The translations under genes were made by a program, and so were the position numbers. Under the pieces are notes generated by a model. That model searched no databases and was not told the DNA's origin. It saw only the letters and a program-made list of their open reading frames with translations. From GCA-2861595 sp035536185 (GTDB lineage Bacteria > Actinomycetota > Acidimicrobiia > Acidimicrobiales > GCA-2861595), in assembly GCA_035536185.1 (NCBI GenBank), contig DATLOM010000056.1, positions 1 to 64,000 of the forward strand: a stretch of DNA of 64,000 bases, given 5' to 3'. Positions 19,129-26,606 of the stretch are shown piece by piece. Within the stretch, counting starts at the first letter, position 1; each line of letters opens with the position of its first letter.

Positions 19129-19902
19129 CTACGCCACCGCCGCCTCGGCCCGCTGGCGCATGATCTCCCGATCCCGTTGATGGAGTGCGTAGCAGGTCAC
19201 GCCGAAGATGATCGAGGAGGCCAGCATGAACAGGAAAGGCGGGAACCGGAGGTTGCCGAGATCGCGGATCATGATGACCGAGGTGGTGGGGGCGGTCAGG
19301 TCGGGCTGGGGCTTGATGCCCGGAACGGCCGTCTCGAAGAAGGACGGCTTCACCCGGATCATGGCGTAATGAGGCCGGTGGCGCAGGGTGAAGAAGTAAT
19401 CCTCCCCTCCTTTCCGGTAGCCGTCGAGCAGCACGTAGTCCTCGGTCTTCTTGAAGGGGGACTCGAACTCCTCCTCCTCTACCGCGCCTCCGGCCTCCTC
19501 GCCGTGAGCCGGCTCCTCCGCCGCGGCGGGAGCCAGGACCCGGTCGGCCGCGGCCTGGGCGTCGGCCAACAGGGCGTCTCCGGGCGGGAGGGGCTCCCAG
19601 TCCTTCGGGAAACCAAGCGCCGCCTCCTCCGCGGCCTGGGCCACCTCACCCGCCACCACCTCGAGGACCCGCCACTCGGGGTCGGAACCCTTCAGGCCGA
19701 TCCCGAACACCATCCACACCGCACCCATCACCGCCATCCACCCGGCCAGGCCGGCCACGGCCACCAGGAAGCCGATCCGGGCCCCCAGGTTGGTGGCCAG
19801 CAGCAGATAGACGCTCCCGATGAGGACGAAGATCCCCGCCAGCACGATCGACGCCCCCCGGATCTGGGGGTCCCAGCTCAGGGCGGCGAACAGGGTCTCC
19901 AT
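19129..19902 (-). CDS. Unknown membrane protein of the respiratory array
   Basis: This 257-residue protein has three hydrophobic segments within the first 70 residues, an Ala/Glu-rich soluble middle (about 85-150), and a final membrane helix near 225-245 (LFMLASSIIFGVTCYALH). I recognise no domain. Its ATG overlaps the stop of the dihaem cytochrome gene (TGATG), and nuoA follows after 22 bases, so it bridges the bc-type genes and complex I. An accessory subunit or assembly factor for one of these complexes is inference from position. Confidence 0.8.
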   Translation of the reverse strand: METLFAALSWDPQIRGASIVLAGIFVLIGSVYLLLATNLGARIGFLVAVAGLAGWMAVMGAVWMVFGIGLKGSDPEWRVLEVVAGEVAQAAEEAALGFPKDWEPLPPGDALLADAQAAADRVLAPAAAEEPAHGEEAGGAVEEEEFESPFKKTEDYVLLDGYRKGGEDYFFTLRHRPHYAMIRVKPSFFETAVPGIKPQPDLTAPTTSVIMIRDLGNLRFPPFLFMLASSIIFGVTCYALHQRDREIMRQRAEAAVA

Positions 19903-20933
19903 CACAGGGTCCGTTCGTATGCGACGATGGCCTCGATCTGCTCGGGCGTCAGCACCTTCGAGAAGGAGGGCATTCCGCCACCCTCGTAGCCGAGGACACC
20001 CCGCTCTCCGTAGTTCTCGCCGTAGGCGGTGCCGGGGTCGCCGGGCGCACCCTCGCTGATGAACTCGACGTGGTCGGCGACGTTGGGGAACTGCCGGAGC
20101 GTGGCGCCGGTGGTGAGGGCAGGCCCGAAGGCCCCGCCCGCCGGCGTCTCCGGCTCCCCGTAGGACCAACCCTTGGTGTGGCAACGGGCGCAGAAGCCGT
20201 CGAACAACTTCGGCCCGTCGGTCCCGAAGTTCTCGAGGGCCCGCTTCTGGGCTTCCTCGGTGTCGATGGCGATGCTCTCGAGGTAGGCGATGAGGTCGGT
20301 GATCTGCTGGTCGTTCATGGGGCCGCCACCGAGCACGCCCCATGGCGGCATCGGCGTGTTGAGCCGCCCGTAGACGAGGACGGCCTTCAGCTGGTCCCTC
20401 GTGTAGGTGAGCGCCACGGTGTCGAGCGGCGGCGCCGCCCACTGCACCTGGCGGGGCGGGTTCTCGGCGTTGAGCGGGTCGGCCAGCGAGTAGGTGGCGG
20501 CGCCGCCCTGCCCTTCGGTGCCGTGACAGCCCCCGCACCCGAACTTCCCGATGTTGCCGGCGGGCACCGGCGATTCAGCCGGCTGGAAGAGGACGAAGCC
20601 CCGCTTTGCGGCGCGGTTGTCGAAGCCCGTTTCGGCGCCGGCCTGGCGGCTGGGCTCGTTGGCCCAGTACACCGGCAGGCCCACGGCCACGATGACCATG
20701 AGGACGAGGGCGGCCATCAGGGCACGATCGAGCCGTGGCCCCTCGAGCCCCTCGTCGTCGAAGTAAGGCTTGCGGTTCGGCGCCAGCTCGATCTCGGACC
20801 CGACCGGCGGCCTCTCGGGCCGGCGCAGGTGGGCGGCGATGTACGCCATCCACCCGATGAGGAGGAGGATGACCGTGATCGCGGCCAGCTTCTGCTGGGC
20901 GCTGACGGCCAGGACGAGCGAGACGTCGCTCAT
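19902..20933 (-). CDS. Membrane-anchored dihaem cytochrome c of the bc-type complex
   Basis: This 343-residue protein has two membrane helices (about residues 15-35 and 70-91) followed by two haem-c domains, with CGGCH at 133-137 and CARCH at 248-252. Met-rich segments NTPMPPWG and GGGMPSFSKVL can supply the axial Met ligands. It plays the role of cytochrome c1 / QcrC in the menaquinol-cytochrome c branch, taking electrons from the Rieske protein. The topology differs from classic actinobacterial QcrC, which has its anchor at the C-terminus. It overlaps the Rieske gene stop by ATGA. Confidence 0.9.
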   Translation of the reverse strand: MSDVSLVLAVSAQQKLAAITVILLLIGWMAYIAAHLRRPERPPVGSEIELAPNRKPYFDDEGLEGPRLDRALMAALVLMVIVAVGLPVYWANEPSRQAGAETGFDNRAAKRGFVLFQPAESPVPAGNIGKFGCGGCHGTEGQGGAATYSLADPLNAENPPRQVQWAAPPLDTVALTYTRDQLKAVLVYGRLNTPMPPWGVLGGGPMNDQQITDLIAYLESIAIDTEEAQKRALENFGTDGPKLFDGFCARCHTKGWSYGEPETPAGGAFGPALTTGATLRQFPNVADHVEFISEGAPGDPGTAYGENYGERGVLGYEGGGMPSFSKVLTPEQIEAIVAYERTL

Positions 20934-21751
20934 GCGCAGTGGGGCCCCTCGGCCTCCTGGCCTGTGGTGTTCACGCCGATGGGCGGGCCCTGGATGACCT
21001 CCTTGGTGTCCACCATGATGAAGCCGCCGTCGATCTCCACACCGAAGCGGTCGAGGCCACGCGGCGCGGGACCGCCTTTCTTCTCCCCCACGCGGTTGTA
21101 CCGCGAGCCGTGACAGGGGCACTCGAACCACTGGGCGCTCTTGCACCATGGCACCCGGCAGCCCAGGTGGACGCACTTCTGGTAAAGCGCGACCACGCCC
21201 TCCTTCATGCCCTCGAGCACGGCACCGCTGTAGGCCGCCTCGGCCTTCGGTAAGGCCGAGGCGGGGTAGGTGCTGATCCAGGTGCGGGCCGAAGCCAGGT
21301 AGTAGGGCACCTTGGTGGCGTTGATCTCCGAGACGATCTCGTCGAGCTTCCCCGCCTTGATCTTCGACCCGAACCCGCCCGAGAGCGTCGGCCACAGGAA
21401 CCCGATGGACGCGGCACCGAACCCAGCCAGCCCGAGCCCGAAGAAGTTGACGATGCTCCGATTGAGGAACTGCCGCCGGGTGACCCCGAGCGTCTCCGGG
21501 TCCATAGGCGCCCGCAGGGCCGGCGGCGCCGAAGTAGGCGCAACGGTGAGACCCCCACCAGTCTCCCGCTCCGCCTCCGCCGACCGCTCCACCGCCCGCC
21601 CCGAAGGCCCCGCCGCAGCATCAGTGCTGCCACTCTCAGCCTTGCCGAGAGCCGCGGCCCGGTCCCGCCGCGACGACGTTGTGAAAACAAACAGCGCCCC
21701 CAGCCCGATGACGGCGAGCACGCCGATGACGACGATGGCACTAGAGGACAT
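20930..21751 (-). CDS. qcrA: Rieske [2Fe-2S] subunit of bc-type complex
   Basis: This 273-residue protein has Rieske ligands Cys193/His195 and Cys211/His214, with the disulfide pair Cys198/Cys213 (CVHLGC and CPCHGS). There is an N-terminal membrane helix (residues 5-24), then a Ser/Ala-rich linker, then TRRQFLN directly before the second helix (about 98-121), which looks like a Tat signal, as is usual for Rieske proteins. GGAGG precedes ATG 21751, so it is independently initiated after a 216-base gap. Confidence 0.95.
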   Translation of the reverse strand: MSSSAIVVIGVLAVIGLGALFVFTTSSRRDRAAALGKAESGSTDAAAGPSGRAVERSAEAERETGGGLTVAPTSAPPALRAPMDPETLGVTRRQFLNRSIVNFFGLGLAGFGAASIGFLWPTLSGGFGSKIKAGKLDEIVSEINATKVPYYLASARTWISTYPASALPKAEAAYSGAVLEGMKEGVVALYQKCVHLGCRVPWCKSAQWFECPCHGSRYNRVGEKKGGPAPRGLDRFGVEIDGGFIMVDTKEVIQGPPIGVNTTGQEAEGPHCA

Positions 21752-21967
21752 GGGCTGTTCCTCCCACGGCGGCGGCCACTGACGCCGCTGAAAGCGGCCC
21801 CCAAGGCTGCTGCCCAGCCAACCCGGCGGCCGCTGCCGCCGCCGAAGGCGGCCCCTCCGGATGCCGGAAACAGGAAACAGCGGAGGCCGCCCGGCTCCGC
21901 CGGGTGGCAGGAGCACGATCGAGATCGGCCGAACGGAGCGAGCGAAGCGAGCGAGTGAGGGCGAAGA
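21752..21967 (-). other. 216-base intergenic region with hairpins inside the bc operon
   Basis: I see no gene here. It contains a 10-bp stem (21886-21895 with 21899-21908, three-base loop, one G:T pair), a second GC-rich potential stem near 21830-21855, and a run of GAGCGAGCGAAGCGAGCGAG at 21936-21955. It may be a processing site or attenuator setting the ratio of cytochrome b to the Rieske/cytochrome c subunits; that is inference. Confidence 0.5.
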
Positions 21968-22750
21968 TCACAGATCGAAGATCTCGTGAACGCCCTGGTG
22001 CCAGGGGAGGATGAAGTTGAAGCCCTCGCCCCGGAAGAACGATCCGATGATGACGAGGGTGGCCCAGAACATCAGGAAGAGCGTCATGAGGGCGATGGCG
22101 AACTTGCGGTCCTCGGGCTTGCTGTTGGGGTTCTTGTCGATGAAGCCGGCGGCGCCGAGCACGAACAGCCCCATGCCCGGGATGGTGACGCCGGCGACCA
22201 TCGGGTGGAACATGGTGAGCAGCTCCTGAAGGCCGAGGAAGTACCACGGCGCCTTCGAGGGGTTCGGCGTGAGGTTGGGGTTGGCCATTCCCAGCAGCGG
22301 CGCGTTGACGAAGGCGGAGAACACGAAGACGAAGGCGGTCATGGCCAGGGTGGCGATGAACTCGCCGATGAGGAGGTGGGGCCAGACGTGCACCTTGTCG
22401 GTGGGCGTGGCCTTGACGTCCTGGATCGAGCCGGCTTTGACGACGGTGAGCAGGCGCTGGGTGTGGCCGGCGGGGCCGACCATCCCGGCCGCCGGCGCCT
22501 GGGCGCCGGCCGAGGCAGCTGCGCCGGTGGCGACGGGAGCCGTGGCCGTGGCCGTACCCCCACCGCTCTGACCACCACCCCCGCTGCTCTGGAGCAGGCC
22601 GGCGGGGATCTTGTCGGGGTCGTCCGACGGAGCGTCGCCCCCGCCACCGCCCCCGCCACCGCCGCCGGGCGGCGCCGCGCCACCCTGGCCGGCGAGGAAG
22701 GCGCGACGTTCCTGGGAACGGCGCAGGAGGTGTTCGGGTACCTCAGCCAT
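21968..22750 (-). CDS. qcrB2: Cytochrome b subunit IV-like protein with N-terminal tag
   Basis: This 260-residue protein corresponds to the C-terminal half of cytochrome b (like PetD/subunit IV): three membrane helices and the quinol-site stretch KAPWYFLGLQELL, the counterpart of PEWY. Residues 1-19 (AEVPEHLLRRSQERRAFL) closely match the N-terminus of the monohaem cytochrome c at 24697. A Gly10 run and a Gly/Ser/Ala/Thr linker of about 75 residues follow. GGAGG five bases before the ATG sets the start. The symbol is only a working label. Confidence 0.85.
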   Translation of the reverse strand: MAEVPEHLLRRSQERRAFLAGQGGAAPPGGGGGGGGGGDAPSDDPDKIPAGLLQSSGGGGQSGGGTATATAPVATGAAASAGAQAPAAGMVGPAGHTQRLLTVVKAGSIQDVKATPTDKVHVWPHLLIGEFIATLAMTAFVFVFSAFVNAPLLGMANPNLTPNPSKAPWYFLGLQELLTMFHPMVAGVTIPGMGLFVLGAAGFIDKNPNSKPEDRKFAIALMTLFLMFWATLVIIGSFFRGEGFNFILPWHQGVHEIFDL

Positions 22751-22813
22751 GGCTGCCTCCGCAGGCTCTCAGGGTTGGGGCAGGTGCTGTCGTCAGACGC
22801 GGGTTCATCGTTC

Positions 22814-23593
22814 CTACAGCGGCCCGGAGATCCCGCCGTCCTTGCGGACCCGCCAGAAGTGCACGGCCATGAAGATGACGATGACGAACGGCAGCATGAG
22901 CACGTGCAGTACGTACCATCGCAAGAGGGTGTCGGTGCCGATCTCCACGCCACCGAGCAGCACGAACCGGACCTGGTTCCCGAACACCGGCGTGTAGCCC
23001 ATCATGTTCGTGCCCACCGTCACCGCCCATAGCGCGAGCTGGTCCCACGGCAGCAGGTAGCCCGTGAACGACAGCAGCAGGGTGAGGGTGAGCAGCATCA
23101 CGCCGATCACCCAGTTGAACTCCCGAGGCGGCTTGTAGGCGCCGTGGTAGAAGACGCGGGCCATGTGGAGGAACACGGACAGCACCATCAGATGGGCGGC
23201 CCAGCGGTGCATGTTGCGCACGAGGAGCCCGAAGGCCACTGAGGTGTGGAGGGTCTGGATGTCGTTCCAGGCGTTGGCCGAGGTCGGCCGGTAGAAGAAC
23301 ATCAGGAAGATGCCGGTGACGGTGAGGAGCATGAACAGGAAGAACGAGAGCCCGCCGAGGCAGAGGGTGTAGCTCACCTTCACGGCGTGGCGCTTCACCT
23401 TCACCGGGTGAAGGTGGTACATCACCGAGTTCATGATCACGTACGACCGGTTCCTGGGGCTGTCGGTGTAGCCCTTGCGGAAGATGGACCCGGGGCGGAA
23501 GATCGACCCCCAGATCTGTGAGCCCTGGATCGACTCCATCCGCTCGGCCATCTTCTTGGAGAAGTGCTCTCTTGCTGCCAGGCGCTTGGCCAT
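22814..23593 (-). CDS. qcrB: Cytochrome b6-like subunit (N-terminal half of cytochrome b)
   Basis: This 259-residue protein has four membrane helices. Haem ligands are His129/His143 on helix B and His230/His245 on helix D. The 15-residue helix-D spacing is the b6 type rather than the mitochondrial type. Cys78 directly before LGG sits where b6-type proteins attach a third haem covalently. The two halves of cytochrome b are separate genes (64 bases apart), unlike the fused QcrB of most actinobacteria. It oxidises menaquinol together with the subunit IV-like protein. Confidence 0.92.
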   Translation of the reverse strand: MAKRLAAREHFSKKMAERMESIQGSQIWGSIFRPGSIFRKGYTDSPRNRSYVIMNSVMYHLHPVKVKRHAVKVSYTLCLGGLSFFLFMLLTVTGIFLMFFYRPTSANAWNDIQTLHTSVAFGLLVRNMHRWAAHLMVLSVFLHMARVFYHGAYKPPREFNWVIGVMLLTLTLLLSFTGYLLPWDQLALWAVTVGTNMMGYTPVFGNQVRFVLLGGVEIGTDTLLRWYVLHVLMLPFVIVIFMAVHFWRVRKDGGISGPL

Positions 23594-23615
23594 CTGGGTC
23601 TGGTCCCCCTAGCCC

Positions 23616-24029
23616 TTAGAACCGCATCCCGTAGGAGTACCCGTGCTTGTTGTCACGCTGGTGGCGGTCGCCGTCACGGGCACCCACGCCGGCCTTGCCC
23701 ATGATGATCACGCCGGTCGGGCAGCGGTCGACACAGAGCCCGCAGCGGGTGCAGACATCCTCGTCCACGACGAACACCACGTGGTCGTCGGGATCGAGGC
23801 CCGGCTGCTCCGTGTTGGTGGCGTCGGTGATGGTCTCGGTGGAGAGCATGTGGATGCACTTCCACGGGCAGATGTCCACGCAGCCCTCGCACATGATGCA
23901 CTCGGACTGGTCGATGTGGAGGAACTGCTTGGGCTTGACGGACATCGACAGGGCCGAGGGCTCGACCTCGGTGAGCACGTACTCGCCAGGGAACGAGGGC
24001 ATCGGGGGATTTGCATCGGTCTTCGCCAT
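23616..24029 (-). CDS. Two-cluster [4Fe-4S] ferredoxin of the bc operon
   Basis: This 137-residue protein has CIMCEGCVDICP and CTRCGLCVDRCP, each a full CxxCxxCxxxCP set, separated by about 50 residues. The sequence resembles NuoI-type ferredoxin domains, but nuoI is present separately. An AGAGGAG site precedes ATG 24029. It lies between a membrane protein and the cytochrome b6-like gene, all in one direction, so it may link low-potential electrons to the quinone/bc complex; that is inference. It ends with TAA, rare here. Confidence 0.88.
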   Translation of the reverse strand: MAKTDANPPMPSFPGEYVLTEVEPSALSMSVKPKQFLHIDQSECIMCEGCVDICPWKCIHMLSTETITDATNTEQPGLDPDDHVVFVVDEDVCTRCGLCVDRCPTGVIIMGKAGVGARDGDRHQRDNKHGYSYGMRF

Positions 24030-24040
24030 GGCTGCTCCTC

Positions 24041-24511
24041 TCAGGCCTTTCTGGTGAGTCGTGCCAGCGGTCGCCCGAAGGCGGAGGTCTTGATCTCCCC
24101 GGCGGCGGTGACGGGCTTCCGGCCCCGCTTCTTCTGCCACCACAGCCAGCCCACGATCTGGCCGGCGAAGAACACGATGTAGATGACGGAGGCGATTATG
24201 TCCCGCACGACCTGGGCGGTGATGATGATCTGGCCCCGGCCGCCGAAGCGGAGCCCGTCCTCGAAGAGGCGGCCGAAGGGCGTGGGGATGCCCAGGGAGT
24301 CGCTGCGCCAGCCCAGCTCGTTGTCGGACCAGGCCAGCCACTGGTTCGGGACGACCCCGTACATCATGAGCATGAGGGTGAACATGAACGTGCCCGCCAC
24401 GAACGCCTCACCCCAGGTGAGAGGGGTGCCCGGAGCCCGCCGCTGCCCCACGAGCAGGATGATGCCGCACATCGCAAACGTGATGATCAGTGATACCAGG
24501 AAGGCGACCAT
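24041..24511 (-). CDS. Unknown three-helix membrane protein heading the bc operon
   Basis: This 156-residue protein has three hydrophobic segments (about residues 2-22, 35-60 and 105-135). No family is recognised. I choose ATG 24511, preceded by GGAAGAG, over the in-frame GTG at 24544, because that GTG directly follows a TAGAAT promoter hexamer and has no ribosome site. It is the first gene of the leftward array, and the ferredoxin gene follows after 11 bases. It is probably a small subunit of the same complex. Confidence 0.75.
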   Translation of the reverse strand: MVAFLVSLIITFAMCGIILLVGQRRAPGTPLTWGEAFVAGTFMFTLMLMMYGVVPNQWLAWSDNELGWRSDSLGIPTPFGRLFEDGLRFGGRGQIIITAQVVRDIIASVIYIVFFAGQIVGWLWWQKKRGRKPVTAAGEIKTSAFGRPLARLTRKA

Positions 24512-24544
24512 CCACTCTCTTCCACTACTCGTGAAACCGCTCAC

Positions 24545-24550
24545 ATTCTA
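24545..24550 (-). promoter_or_regulatory. -10 hexamer TAGAAT for the bc/nuo array
   Basis: TAGAAT on the minus strand lies 33 bases before ATG 24511, leaving room for a short leader with a ribosome site. No convincing -35 box is visible. Confidence 0.5.
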
Positions 24551-24683
24551 GCGGAGAGGGCACAGCGCCCCCACCGCGGGAACCACGGTTCGGTTCTACC
24601 ACGCGCTGTTTCCCGACTCCACATCGGGCCGAGGTGCCCCAGATGGCCGGTTTCTTGCCTGGTGCCGCCTGGCCACGCGCCAC

Positions 24684-24689
24684 TACAGT
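24684..24689 (+). promoter_or_regulatory. -10 hexamer TACAGT, leaderless cytochrome c gene
   Basis: TACAGT ends seven bases before the GTG at 24697. This spacing places transcription initiation at or next to the start codon. Confidence 0.5.
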
Positions 24690-24696
24690 CCCGGCG

Positions 24697-25356
24697 GTGC
24701 CCGAAGTACCCGAACACCTCCTTCGCCGGTCACGAGAGCGCCGAGCCGCGCTCGGCTTGGACGGCGGCTCCGAGGGCGGCGAGGCCCCCGCCCCCGCCGA
24801 GGGAGGCGTTCCCGCGGTCTCGGAGGCGGCGTCCGCCCCTGCTGCCGGAGGCGCCTCCGTGCCGGCGCCGGCCGCTCCGTCGGCGCCGCCCGCCCCGGTC
24901 GAGGAGCCGGTGCACCCGTCCTACATCGCCGCCGAGGCCATCGCCCGCACCCGGGTGCCCATGTGGGTCATGCCGGTGCTCCTCCTGCTCCCCTTCTGGG
25001 GCTTCCTCTACCTCGGGGCCTTCGGTGAGCGGGGCCACGAGGAGGTGCTCGACCCACTGGTCCTCGGCGAGCAGGTGTACCGCGCCCAGGGCTGCGCCTC
25101 GTGCCACGGTGCAGCAGGCGAGGGTGGCACCGGGCCTCCCCTGGCCGAGGGTGAGGCCGCCCTCACCTTCCCCGACGAGGCCGACCACGAGGAGTGGATC
25201 AAGTCCGGGTCCGGCCCGATGAAGGGCCAGCCCTACGGCGACCCTGACCGGGAAGGGGGCCAGCGAGGGCCGGCCAAGGGCATCATGCCCGGCTATCCCG
25301 GCCTCGCCGACGAGGAGATCAAGGCCGTGGTGGCCTACGAGCGCGAGAGGCTGTGA
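24697..25356 (+). CDS. Monohaem cytochrome c with N-terminal tag and membrane anchor
   Basis: This 219-residue protein has four parts: a 16-residue tag (VPEHLLRRSRERRA) shared with the subunit IV-like protein; an Ala/Pro/Gly linker; one membrane helix (about residues 88-108, MWVMPVLLLLPFWGFLYLG); and a haem-c domain with CASCH and a probable Met ligand in IMPGYPG. I chose GTG 24697 because it makes the N-terminus match the tagged paralogue and fits the TACAGT promoter; GTG 24634 and ATG 24643 are also in frame. It probably carries electrons from the bc-type complex to an oxidase. The next gene overlaps by GTGA. Confidence 0.85.
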   Translation: MPEVPEHLLRRSRERRAALGLDGGSEGGEAPAPAEGGVPAVSEAASAPAAGGASVPAPAAPSAPPAPVEEPVHPSYIAAEAIARTRVPMWVMPVLLLLPFWGFLYLGAFGERGHEEVLDPLVLGEQVYRAQGCASCHGAAGEGGTGPPLAEGEAALTFPDEADHEEWIKSGSGPMKGQPYGDPDREGGQRGPAKGIMPGYPGLADEEIKAVVAYERERL

Positions 25357-26603
25357 CCGCTCCCGCCCACGACGTCCTGGTCGTCGGGGGCGGGCCGTCG
25401 GGAGCGTCGTGCGCCTACTGGCTGGCCCAGGCCGGCCACGACGTGGCCGTGGTGGAGAAGAAGCGCTACCCCCGGGAGAAGACCTGCGGGGACGGGCTGA
25501 CCCCGCGCTCGGTCAAACAGCTCCACGACATGGGCATGTCCGACGAGCTGGCCGGCCATCACCGCTTCGACGGGCTGCGGTCCATCGCCTTCGGGCGCAC
25601 CCTGGAGCTCGAGTGGCCCGAGCATCCCGACTTCCCCAACTACGGCTACGTCGTCACCCGCAAGGACCTCGACGCGCTGGTGGCCGAGCGGGCCCAGAAG
25701 GCCGGCGCCACGGTGTGGCAGGAGACCGAGGCCGTTGCTCCCCTGACCGACGGTGAGCGGGTCACCGGGGCGGTACTGAAGCGCAAGGGCACCGGCGCCA
25801 CCGAAGAGGTCACGGCCAGGTACGTGGTCGTGGCCGACGGCGCCAACTCCCGCTTCGGGCGGGCTCTCGGCACCAGCCGCGACCGCGCCTACCCGCTCGG
25901 GATGGCGATCCGCGGCTACTACACCTCGCCTCGCCACGACGAGCCCTGGATCGAGAGCCACCTCGACCTCCGTGACCGTGACGGCAACAACCTGCCCGGG
26001 TACGGCTGGATCTTCCCGGTCGGCGACGGCCGCATCAACGTGGGCATCGGGCTGCTCTCGACGTTCAAGAAGTGGAAGGACGTGAACACCAGCCACCTCA
26101 TGGCCTCGTTCGCCGAGACGGCGCCGGCCTCGTGGGACATCCGGCCCGAGACCTCGTGCGGGGCACCCACCGGGGGCAAGCTCCCCATGGCTTTCTCGGT
26201 GAACCCCAGCGCGGGGCCGAGCCATCTCGTCATCGGTGACGCCAGCGGCGCCATCAACCCCTTCAACGGCGAGGGCATCTGTTACGCCTACGAGACGGGG
26301 CGAATGGCGGCGGGGGCGGTGGGAACGGCACTGGAGAGCGGTGACGCGAACGCCTTGCAGGGTTACTCCCGGCAGGTGGCGGCCGAGTACGAGCTGTACT
26401 TCAAGGTGGCCCGGGTGTTCGTGAAGATCATCGGCCACCCCCAGCTCATGCGGGCCCTGGTGAGCACCGGGATGCGGTCCCGCACTCTGATGGAGTGGAT
26501 CCTCCGCATCATGGCCAACCTCTTGCGGCCGGACGAGCTGGGCCCTGCCGAGGCGGCGTACAAGGCCGTGGCGGCTATCGCGAGGCTCGCCCCTGCCCGC
26601 TGA
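25353..26603 (+). CDS. Geranylgeranyl reductase family flavoprotein (menaquinone reductase-like)
   Basis: This 416-residue FAD enzyme has the N-terminal Rossmann motif GGGPSGASCA, the family CGDG motif (residues 47-50), GYGWIFPVGDGRINVG (the YxWxFP substrate-site motif) and the second FAD motif GDASGAINPFNGEGICYA. The family reduces isoprenoid double bonds in chlorophyll tails, archaeal lipids or menaquinone tails (MenJ). Translational coupling to a respiratory cytochrome c favours menaquinone, but this is inference. It ends three bases from the convergent hemL. Confidence 0.88.
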   Translation: MTAPAHDVLVVGGGPSGASCAYWLAQAGHDVAVVEKKRYPREKTCGDGLTPRSVKQLHDMGMSDELAGHHRFDGLRSIAFGRTLELEWPEHPDFPNYGYVVTRKDLDALVAERAQKAGATVWQETEAVAPLTDGERVTGAVLKRKGTGATEEVTARYVVVADGANSRFGRALGTSRDRAYPLGMAIRGYYTSPRHDEPWIESHLDLRDRDGNNLPGYGWIFPVGDGRINVGIGLLSTFKKWKDVNTSHLMASFAETAPASWDIRPETSCGAPTGGKLPMAFSVNPSAGPSHLVIGDASGAINPFNGEGICYAYETGRMAAGAVGTALESGDANALQGYSRQVAAEYELYFKVARVFVKIIGHPQLMRALVSTGMRSRTLMEWILRIMANLLRPDELGPAEAAYKAVAAIARLAPAR

Positions 26604-26606
26604 CGC

